DNA from: Protula sp. h YS-2021
Lineage: Eukaryota; Annelida; Polychaeta; Sabellida; Serpulidae
Assembly: GCA_949752745.1 (NCBI GenBank)
Contig: OX457031.1
Location: 26,070,081-26,134,080, forward strand
DNA: 64,000 nucleotides
Reading direction: 5' to 3'
In this document: positions 53,001-62,341 of the stretch, piece by piece
Numbering within the stretch: the stretch's first letter is position 1
Layout of the letters: the number at the start of each line of letters is the position of its first letter
The notes under the pieces: generated by a model
Seen by the model: the letters and a program-made list of their open reading frames with translations, nothing else
What the model was told of the DNA's origin: nothing
Databases searched by the model: none
Translations under genes and position numbers: made by a program

Positions 53001-54950
53001 TAAACGGGTTTAAGGCGTCTCGCTATGGATTCGTGAACTCTAAAAGCTCTAGCGATCCTGTTCGGGCGTATGCGCATCAGTCTGGACATTACTTAGACTT
53101 ATCAGATCAGTTTGAAACTTCGTACAGGATGCCGACTACGATTTTTTATTTTAATCGCATAAGTTCAATTTTTAGTTCAGCATGCAATCAAGAGATATGA
53201 GGCAACGGGGATACTTACTCACCGTGGTCTTTAATTCCCGGTAATCAAGTATTATCCACAAAAATTTGACAGATTGAATTAACACCTTAACTGGGAGCAT
53301 ATTCTTATATGGAAAGCGACTGGAATCCGACTATATAAAAAAATAACCAACAAAATGTCCGTTGCGTTTTTAAATTTGTTGAGTATGTGAGCTTCGGCTA
53401 GAGCAGATGAGAGCTTAATACCGTCTTGTACATAAATTGAACGAGCGCACAGTGACACTATTTAAGTAGTCCGATTTTCTTTGGTTATGGTCCTATAAAA
53501 TATCACGATTCAAATCCCGATAATATTTATCATAGTTCGGTCTCTAAGTGATGTTTTCTGACATGGCCACATACAGACATTGGAAATTTGAAAGCTGTGT
53601 GCACTGAAGTCTTTTGCTAAACTTATCAAGCGTTTTTATACGTTATTTTTGCAAATACCCGGACGCTAAATTTGTTGCCTACACTTTTGGTATAAATCTG
53701 CAATAACGTTTCCGTTCTATGTATAGCTCATGTCCTCTTCCCACTCGCTATTTTCTCGAAATGGGACAGGAAGCGTTATAGTGTTGAGAAGTTGTGAAAA
53801 CGACATTAAAAAGCGAGCCTGTGGAGGACAGCAACACCTGTTCCCTACCTATCTCTGCTAGTTTCTTTTTCTTTAACATTTCTGATTTTTATATATTTTT
53901 CGAAATTCTGCTGTGCAATATTCTTTGAACTTTCCTTAATTGCAATTTTGAAAGCAGATTGGACTCGTGCATATCAATTACTCCGTCCCTCGGCCTTGAT
54001 GCTCTAAATCATTAATGAGCCATTGCTAATTCAGTCCGAAACTAGAACCTCATTTCGCTAGCGAAATGTTTAACACTTGACAAAAATTAAAACGCAAAAA
54101 AATTTCTTGAATAAGATATTGCAAACAACACAGCTTGAATACTCTTATAAGCCGAGTAGTGTTTGGTTTTTGTTAAGGTTTTATTGACTGATCAGGCACA
54201 CGCCGTGTTATCTATTTACCCAGTTTACGCATTTACTTGCAAAAATACACTATTTTCACATGGCGTTTTAAACAAGAAGACAAAATCGAAGGCGAAAATA
54301 AAAAGTGTCATGCACACGCTCATATCAAGTTCTACCTAAATCCCAAGTTTCGTGGCCCTAGGGCCCGTAGTGCCAATGGAGTAGCTAACACGAGAACAAA
54401 GATACCAACGGCTGCTCGCACAAATTCGAACAGCCCATGCAAGCCAAAGGCTTGTCAAGTGTTATTTAACGTCATGGGCAGGAAGTAACTGTCCCACCAT
54501 CACCCCTTACCCCAGCTAACAACATATTTATCAAATATTGTTGATTTTCTCATAACTCCTATGCTGATCTTTTAATTTCGTTATCTATAAAATCACTAAT
54601 AATCATTAATTTACGTACAAACTGTGCAACAACACTTCAAAAACGGGTGTAACTGTAACAGAAACCAATATCCTGCACATACTTGTTAAGTCAGATATAT
54701 CGTCACAAAATTTTTTTGTTTGGAATACGTTTAACTTAGTTATATATGTATTTATTTGTTTATGCGTCTATTTTTGCACAAAAAAATTCCTCTGAAACCT
54801 AGGCCACCCGAACGTTGCTAAAACGACAAAAAAAGCTCCACAGTAAAAGGGATGTAGCCAAACAGCGCTAAAACTACAATATCAGCGCAAGTCAAAGACT
54901 TCAAAATCCTATTTAAAAGGTGCCACAAAACGACCCTGTCAAGAAGACCA
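50040..54950. other. Gene-poor intergenic region
   Basis: No reading frame with recognisable domains, RNA gene or clear inverted-repeat element was seen. A GATTGATTGATTG tetranucleotide lies at about 50066. Frames at 51693, 52051 and 54237 lack family motifs. The 51825-51931 frame ends CDRCRSNTAYLRNLV but could not be assigned. Confidence 0.45.
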
Positions 54951-54954
54951 TTTT

Positions 54955-55140
54955 ACTGCGCAAAAGCTTACCCTTACCTCCAATTTTACATGGGTTTTCC
55001 CTTCCTGAAAGGACTTTCCACACAATAAAAACAAACTTTATATGTAGCGGTCCTATCCCGTCATCTATCCAACAACGAATCAGAGCAAGAAAATCCTTTA
55101 CTATTACATTAATGACATAGGGAATTCCCTTTAAGCGTGT
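54955..55140. mobile_element. MITE, AGTAAAAGCGTAATTCGC family, copy 5 (diverged)
   Basis: GCGCAAAAGCTTACCCTTAC, CATGGGTTTTCCCTTCCTG, ACAATAAAAACAAACTTTAT and CATTAATGACATAGGGAATT follow the order of the family body at 15895-16080 and 23060-23215, with many substitutions. Confidence 0.55.
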
Positions 55141-55499
55141 TTTGGAAACATATGCCATCCTGTGTGCTCCGCATTTTTAGAGAACCAGTTGTGATCTGTC
55201 AATTTGCTTCTAATTTAGTTTAATTAAGTAATATTGGGCACATTTATCATATTCTGTAATCTGGGTAAATTTGGTTCCATAGAAGTTGTGTTTTGCACTT
55301 GTAAATCATAGCGGTCACTCATACGGCGTGAGGATTCAGTTTCTCCACATGAGCGGGACAACTAGGCATCGCCACGCAGGAGAAACTGTCTCGGCTGTGC
55401 GCCCTAGCGAGTCATACTTTGACTTCCCACGCACCCTCCGCCTTTTTCGCTAGAGCGGTGTTGGGAACCAGAGACTGTGGCACTGGCAAAGAGGGGTCA

Positions 55500-55855
55500 C
55501 TTGGCCTTCTCCGATATGTCACGCGTACGATAATTTATCCAGACCCACACCTCTCCCTTAGCGTCTGTTTCCTCCTTTGGTGGAAAAGGACGCTAAGCTC
55601 ATTGAGGCCTCTTGCAGTAATGTTCTTAATACACACACGTTGAAGGCCTTAAGAATAAGATGGGAGGACTTATGTCTTACTGATCGAGTCTTTTCCAAAC
55701 TACTGAAATGTCTTGCATTCGCGACTTGGGATGTTGTCAAACGTTCGTTCTTCATGATTGCATCCATGGTCTTCCTGCGGTGAGATGCATTCCTGCAACA
55801 CTGCTGGCCCACTGTCAAAAGGTTGCGGGACTTAGGCTATGCCCCCTGAACTAAG
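55500..55855 (+). pseudogene. DIRS-like gag fragment, third locus
   Basis: The + strand frame from 55577 reads NTHTLKALRIRWEDLCLTD, KLLKCLAFATWDVVKRS, a stop after MVFLR, then DAFLQHCWPTVKRLRDLGYA. This aligns with HTLKALKSRWEELRLSD, KLVECLALATRDVVKLS and DVFLQHCWSSIKGLRDLRHT of the gag at 25184-25636. It lies on the opposite strand to the other two copies and carries at least one in-frame stop. Confidence 0.7.
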
Positions 55856-56043
55856 GAAACCAAAAATGATATTTATAATGTGTAAGCAATTTAATAGCCT
55901 GTGTAGGGGTGAGCTACCCCGAAACGTGGGAGATAGGCATCTCGGCTGAAATATTGTGCTGTTCGCCTAACGGTAAAAATACAACCCATAGTACATATTT
56001 GCTCACTCTTTGTGGAGTGGAGAGAGCAATTATAGCTTTCTTG

Positions 56044-57558
56044 TAGGGTTGTGAACCGGTTCGAATTTCTCGAACCGGTTTGAATAGGTTTTCTGTTATA
56101 AAAACCGGTAAAATACCGTTTTAAACAGAATTTTCAACATTGTATATAATGAGTTTTTTTTCGTAGCATTTTGCCGATTGCAAGTTTGAAAGACAAAAAC
56201 ACATATATCTGTTCTTTGAAACATTTATTCAGTTACTTCTAAAACGAATAGTTTTCAGTTTTCTAGTGCACAAAACATTGCTATACAAATCTGATACAGG
56301 CGATCTAATTAAATTTTAGAAAATGTTAACCGATTTTAACTGAAACAGGCGATACATCGAACAGTCTGAATTGTCTTTAGACGTCCTTACACTAAATTGA
56401 AAATGTCCGTAAATAATCTCTCACTAAGTGGTTGTTTTTGTCTACAGATTTTTCCTAAGAAAAATCAGTTTGTCGACACAACTGGATGCGAGTTGTGACC
56501 TTTGCGATGTTACTATGTTTCCTGTCGTTGAAAACACCCTTTCACTTGGCACGCTAGTGGCGGATATGCATAGCATTGCTCTTGCGTATCGTGATAAATG
56601 AGGGAAAATTGAACTGAGAGGACTGGGCTTTTTGTTCGTTCTTTGGTTCCTTCTTTTCTAGCCCGTCGCTGTCTTCGGCTTCTTTATCCCCCGTGAGACG
56701 GAGGGATATAGTTATGAGCTGGTCCGTCCGTCCGTCTGTCTGTCTGTCTGTCTGTCTGTCCGCAAAAAGTACTAAGTTTTGTCCGACCGACTTCTCATCG
56801 AAGGATATGTTATAGGAACCTTGCATGGTGAAAATATATGTATTGAAGATGTGCAATGTGGCACTATTATCAAAACAGGACAAAAATTGACCTCGTGAGA
56901 AATTGTCAAAAATTGTGAATTTTTTCCTTGAACTTAGCCCTGACATGATGTTTGTGTGGCCGTTACCATGTGGTATTTATATTTCTGCATTCGTCGTTTG
57001 TTTCAGAAATATATTGGACTATTTTTTAACCCTGCGATTTATTTATAGTCTGTAGTTAATACCTATTTAAGAAATAATTCAAATGCGGTGGCGTTTCAGG
57101 AAACTTTGCACATTTTGCATGTGTTTTAAGGATCATTCAAAGTGTGTTCATCTAAACTTTGACTCTGTCGTTACACGTGTTTTAATAAATAGTTTTTGCA
57201 TGCGAAATATGTATTGACACAATATAAATTGAAGTTGTTATTTTAAAAATCTGCCAAAAAATTCACGTGAGGAAAGTTGTCAAATATTGCTAATTTTTAG
57301 CTGTAGCTTTTTAAACTTGTTTTGTCGGTATTGTGTGTATAGTGTGGATGAGCATTAAAACTATGGTGTGAAAAATAACACAGGCAAAACTAAAATAAAG
57401 GGTTTGTCACATAAATCTAATACATATAAATTTAAGAATTTAAGTATAAGAAATACTAATGAAAAAACCGGAAAAAAACCGGTTTTTCAAAGTCGAACCG
57501 GTATACCGAACAAAAAAAACCGGTAAAATTGTTGAATCGGTAAAACCGGACAACCCTA
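56044..57558. mobile_element. hAT DNA transposon remnant
   Basis: The left end TAGGGTTGTGAACCGGTTCG faces the right end AAAACCGGACAACCCTA, with further CCGGTT/AACCGG subterminal repeats. The flanks CTTTCTTG (56036-56043) and CTTGCCTG (57559-57566) agree at 6 of 8 positions, consistent with an old 8-bp hAT target duplication. The element is 1,515 bp and carries a transposase C-terminus on the minus strand plus a nested repeat with a (GTCT)n stretch at about 56725-56762. Confidence 0.8.
56442..56592 (-). pseudogene. hAT transposase C-terminal dimerisation region
   Basis: On the minus strand the frame reads AMLCISATSVPSERVFSTTG, NIVTSQRSQLASSCVDKLIF, LRKNL and stop at 56442. ATSxPSERVFSxxGxIxxxxRxxLxxxxVxxLxFLxKN is the hATC signature. 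Upstream coding sequence is lost or displaced by a nested repeat at 56600-56960. Confidence 0.85.
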
Positions 57559-57559
57559 C

Positions 57560-58880
57560 TTGCCTGTACTGTTAGATATACCATAGCATGCTCCCTGCCT
57601 TGTGATGAACTTTAATGGCAAAGCTCAATGTCCATTTTTGCATATAAAATGCTAACGAAAAAATTGAAATGGGTCAACTGTACATACTACAGCATGCTCG
57701 CACGACAAGGCTACGGCGAAAAAAGGAATCACACGGAAACATATCAAAATCATATGAATTAATAAACTATGGGGACTGAAAATCTCAAGTGTAATAATCG
57801 CACAGTCAGGAAATGATAGTAGGAGCGTTTTTCAATTAGTTCCGTTACGATAATCAGTTCAGCACTGTGGCAATGTTTCAATGACATACCATAATGCTTT
57901 GCATAAATGTCGTGGCACTGAAAACTCAACATTATGAAGCCAATTTTTGTTTGTAGATTTGTTGACTAATCTAAATTTTTTGTTATACTGTTCTCTACTC
58001 TTTCGATTGCGTTTACATAGAATGCGAGTAATTAGTATTGATTTTTTCTTTCCTTTTTTTTTTTTTTTTTTGGTTATAATGCTTAGGAAATGAGAATGAG
58101 CTGTTAGTATACACAAGGGCTCTGAAGCAATTACTTAAACCCGTAGTCATTATATTTACAAATTGAACATTATTTTGTAATGTCACGATGTTACCAACAG
58201 TTGATTACATGAAATGAAACATTTTAAGTATTTCCTGAAGGCCTGTCTCTTTATGATTGAACGTTTTGTATGCGTTATATATTAAAATGTTCAGTAAAGT
58301 GCTATTTTTTAAACTTAAACAAACACAAAAACTGATTGCAAACAATGCCCATTAGCAGAAAACCAGCGTAAAACTGACAAAGTTCCTGGTGGAAAAACCT
58401 CTATAAAACCTCCTTCTATAGGCAAGATGACTGTTTTATATACTGAATTTGGGCCAAAGTCGGATTTTCGTTGTTTGTGAAACAACCTCTACTTTACGTT
58501 GGATAGATCGACGTCTAATCAATGCTGCGGATGGGTTGAAGATGGAAGTCGAAACAATGTCAATTTTCCGGACGTTGTGTAGACTTCTCGATAATGTTTA
58601 TCATGAATCGTGACAGCCGCAATCATAGTATGGTCACCCCTCATATTCTCTTATTTTGCTTCCTCGCTTTAGTCTATTTCCAAAGTGATCTTCATGGTTA
58701 CCATTTCCGGTGACTGATGGTGCAGGCAGATTGTTTTTGGTTGTGAGTTCGACGTCTATGAAAGACGTTGTAACATGTGGATCTTTAGTCGGGACCTACC
58801 ACAACCAAACTATAAGCGGTGGTTTTGTTTGGTCGGCGTTGCAATTTCAAATCTACGTTGGGAGTATATAGAAATGGCGG
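57560..58880. other. No gene seen
   Basis: Contains a diverged copy of the 14595-14865 repeat at 57610-57735 and a T tract at about 58051-58070. No supported frame. Confidence 0.4.
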
Positions 58881-58889
58881 GTTTGAAAA

Positions 58890-59130
58890 CGCTTCCGGTT
58901 CCGTTTGTGGCTATCGGCACATTCGGTGTGTTGGTAAGTCTCAAGAACAGTTTGCTGGTAGGTCTTTTGGCTCACCAACACACCGGATGTGCCAATAGCC
59001 ACAACGGAAGTGTTCTCATACTCGCGCTTTATACGCTGGGTCAGCACAAATTGCAGGTATGATCGGAATGCTGAGTCAGCACAAATTACTTTTGACTTAC
59101 CAGATGTGGCGATAGCCACAACAGGAACCG
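58890..59130. repeat. Foldback repeat with TGTGGCTAT(C/T)GGCACAT arms
   Basis: TTGTGGCTATCGGCACATTC (about 58905, continuing GGTGTGTTGGT) is inverted at about 58976-59009 (ACCAACACACCGGATGTGCC, AATAGCCACAA). The loop is about 40 bp. A third, partial arm, GATGTGGCGATAGCCACAAC at about 59103, is itself nearly palindromic. The arms are about 34 bp with few mismatches. Likely a foldback or MITE remnant. Confidence 0.7.
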
Positions 59131-59228
59131 GGAAGTGTCTAACTCTCCTTTCCTTTCTACGGGGGGGGGGGGGGGGGAGGGCTCGACCTGAGAATGTTTA
59201 TAGGATAATGAAATAGCAATTACATTCT

Positions 59229-59592
59229 CAGGGGTGCACATAAAGATTTTTTTACCTTCGCCAATTTGGCGAAGGACGTTCAGCTCACCATCGCCAAATC
59301 GAATTCACCCAAATTAACCCTCTTACTAAAACTGTAACTTAATTCGTTTATTGCATACAAACTATACATCTTCTTAATTATATTGTCCAGTTTATGTCTT
59401 TATAGAGCTACAGCGGTAGTTACTCAGTCCTGACCGAATTGTAGCTTTCATCTAAAGCGTTTCACTTTTCATCAAGCTTGAGTATGAAAAAATTCGCCTT
59501 CGCCGAAGTTGGCAAAGGTGAATCTGTTCACCTTCGCCAAATGGATTTTACCTTCGCCATGGCGAAATACGAAGGTCTTACATGCACCCCTG
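59229..59592. mobile_element. 364-bp MITE with CAGGGGTGCA ends and 6-bp target duplication
   Basis: Starts CAGGGGTGCACATAAAG and ends CTTACATGCACCCCTG. Flanked on both sides by CATTCT (59223-59228 and 59593-59598). Subterminal TTCGCC/GGCGAA palindromes recur (CCTTCGCCAATTTGGCGAAG). Termini recall hAT-type CAGGGG ends, though a 6-bp duplication is not the hAT norm. Non-coding. Confidence 0.85.
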
Positions 59593-60479
59593 CATTCTGT
59601 TATCACCCATAAGGAACAAAGTTAGCAATAGTATTAATAATATTAGGAATTTTCCATCTCTCTTATTCTCTAATATACGTAGAAAACAGAACTGTGAGTG
59701 TCTTCTTTGCTTAGTGACTGCAGAAGGGTGGCACTATTCCTTGAGAGAATATTACTTCTTAGACCTCTGTTCACCCTAGACCGATGCTACTTTTTTATTT
59801 GATGTCTCGGAAACGTTCTTTGGACGTTGACTGTTTACTCTGATAGGTAAAACGCGAAGAGAAAGACACAATGAAAGAATATCGGAAGTATTGTTTTGGG
59901 AGATAACCCTTCAAGCTTTCGCGACCCATTTCCGTTTCGTTTGTTTTTATGCAGTCATTGTGACTTTTTCGAAAGTATCACCCATGAAGCATTGCGACAC
60001 TTCTATAACCAACTTACTCGTTATTAGTATCAATATTTCATGAACATGTGCCATTTCTGCAACTCGCTTCTCATTGCACTTGTCTGCGCCTGTATTCAAC
60101 AACTTAGCTCAAACTCATACCCAAACTGGATCTGAAATTTGAGTTTCAAACTCACTTGAGCATTTGCTCAAAATATATGAGTTTGAGCATTTCATTATCG
60201 AAGCGTCGAAACTCCGCCTAGCACCAGACCATTACGACAACATTAAACAGTCTTAAGCTAGAAAAGATTATCCAGAAGAATATCGGGATATGACTACCTT
60301 TTTATTGGGACCATTTGCCAATAGTTTCCAGACAAATAGGACCCCCGCCCCACCCTCACTCTCCTTCACCCCCAGCTCCTTAGATCAACGATGAAACAAC
60401 ATCGCCTCTGATCTCGGATCAATGTGAGGTGTTCGTCGGTTACTCAATTTAAAAAAAGTCTTAATTCCAACGTTGAATA

Positions 60480-61205
60480 GACGTTTGATAAATGTTGTGA
60501 AAACTTTGTCCATAGAAATCCCATCGATGCTATATAAATATCCGGAGAGAAACATTGCATAAACGTCTGGAAAGTATTAATCCAAAATCACCATCTAGAA
60601 TGATAATTAAAGGTGCAGTGGTATACCCTCTTTTGGGTAACGTAACGGTAAAGTACTATATGCATGCAGTCAATTTTCATGAATATATTTCAAAAGTAGG
60701 CTGGGAAAAGAAATTTCCATATTTTACATCCTCGTCTTCGGTCATTTTAGAACCGACTTGTGATGACTGCCGTTTGCGGTGAGTGATAACATGATGAGGT
60801 TGTGGTTTGATTATATGACCCCAACATCTATTCGATTTTTCCAACGTTTATTAAATTGTGCAAAGAGCAGTTGAATACAGGTCGGAGAAAAAAGGTGCTT
60901 GATTGTGACGAAAGAGCAACATTTAAATAACGTTGTGAATTCGGTGCCTTTTCATTACTACACCAAAAACGTTGGTTTGACGTCAGAGAATTTTTTTTTT
61001 TTTTTTTTTTTTTTTTTTGGTTTTTTGCTTCGCTAAAAACCAGTATCTGAATAATGTTGTTTATCCAACGTGTATTCAATGTTGTGTCAAGATGTTGATC
61101 AAACGTTATTCTATGGCCACGACGAATGACAACCAAATTATATCCAGATTTAATGCTGCGATTTGGTCGGGTCGACATCGCAACGTCGGGTCGACGTTTT
61201 GTCAA
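60480..61205. repeat. CAACGTTG-rich dispersed repeat
   Basis: CCAACGTTGAATAGACGTTT, CCAACGTTTATT, AAAAACGTTGG, CCAACGTGTATTCAATGTTG and GTCAACGTTGG are scattered through the block. A 28-bp T run interrupts it near 60990-61018. No coding support. Confidence 0.45.
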
Positions 61206-61514
61206 CGTTGGAAAGTTTACTGAACCTGAAATAAAACAAAAATTATTTCAGTCGCAATGGTGGTCCTGTTGCCAGGATTCCACTGTACGTTGTTTGTATT
61301 CGAATGTAATTAACACGCACTCAAGATGAGCATGTCTAAAAACATTAAATAACGATTATTGCGCCGCAATTTACTGCAAGAGCAGTCATGCTACCGCACT
61401 CGTTATCGCTACAAACGGTGTTGGTCTTGTTTTTAACAGGGTTTGGTCACAGGTGGACCTTCTCAATTAAAAGGACAAAATAACCAGTAGTATGAAAACG
61501 GGGCTTCTGGCTCA

Positions 61515-61905
61515 CTTTGTGACGTCATACTGTCTGGAAGTGACGTCATCATGTCTGGACCGGAAGTATTGTCTGGACCGGAAGTGACGTCATACTGTCT
61601 GGACCGGAAGTGACGTCATCATGTCTGGAAGTGACGTCATAGCGTCTGGACCGGAAGTGCTGTCTAGACCGGAAGTGCTGTCTGAAGTGGAAGTGACGTC
61701 ATCATGTCTGGACCGGAAGTGACGTCATCATGTCTGGACCGGAAGTGACGTCATCATGTCTGGACCGGAAGTCATGATAAGCGTTAGGATAGGCGCGACC
61801 ATCCATGACGTCATAATGAGGTCATAATGAGGTCCTAATGAGGTCATAATGAGGTCATAATGAGGTCATAATGAGGCCATAATGACGTCATAATGACGTC
61901 ATGCT
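61515..61905. promoter_or_regulatory. Minisatellite of ETS-like and CRE-like motifs
   Basis: A 26-bp unit, GTCTGGACCGGAAGTGACGT plus CATCAT, is repeated imperfectly from about 61515 to 61775. It is followed by an 11-bp AATGAGGTCAT array to 61905. Eleven exact TGACGTCA palindromes (61520, 61541, 61585, 61611, 61632, 61694, 61720, 61746, 61806, 61883, 61894) and eight CCGGAAGT motifs are present. Four are fused as CCGGAAGTGACGTCA, a known ETS-CRE composite. It lies 340-725 bp upstream of a TATA box. A regulatory role is inference. Confidence 0.6.
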
Positions 61906-62037
61906 GTGTGATGGCTTCCTAGGGTTTGCATGAGAGTTTTGGCGCAGTCTATGATCGTCGAAGTCAATGAAGTCAAGCTTTCATTTCCGAAGTCAATCGG
62001 CAACAGACCCTAAAAAGTGCTGACCTCCCCCCCCCAG

Positions 62038-62200
62038 GACATACTATGTACCGACCCCCCCCCCCCCTAGACCATACTATGTACCGACCCCCCCCCCCCA
62101 GGACATACTATGTACCGACCCCCCCCCCCCCCCCAGGACATACTATGTACCGACCCCCCCCCCCCTAGACCATACTATGTACCGACCCCCCCCCCTAGGC
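62038..62200. repeat. 33-bp tandem array with poly-C tracts
   Basis: Five units of (G/C)ACATACTATGTACCGAC or CCATACTATGTACCGAC, each followed by 9-17 C and AGGA or TAGA. The minus strand carries long G runs, so G-quadruplexes are possible. The block ends about 45 bp before the TATA box. Confidence 0.9.
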
Positions 62201-62242
62201 GAGCAACATTCTGTCAAGTCAGCTTCAGTTCCATCAGAGGGG

Positions 62243-62250
62243 TATATAAG
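62243..62250 (+). promoter_or_regulatory. TATA box of the element-like gene
   Basis: GGGGTATATAAGGG is a near-consensus TATA element. A start about 30 bp downstream would fall near 62275 (GTCATTTAG). This lies about 65 bp before the first coding ATG (62342), and a GTAAGT donor follows at 62367. Confidence 0.6.
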
Positions 62251-62341
62251 GGATGAGCATACAGCAGTGACAGTCATTTAGGTGAGTGGAGCAAGGAAGT
62301 ACAAGTTGTAGAACTACAATTGGATCACATCAGATCAAGGG

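Noticed and set aside
54237..54488. 83-codon plus-strand frame ending in a basic stretch
   Set aside because: No recognisable motif, start context or neighbouring exon. Treated as chance.
61515..61905. Simple coincidence of CRE-like palindromes
   Set aside because: Not rejected as sequence, but a functional enhancer role is not claimed in the annotation. Repetition alone multiplies any motif in the unit.
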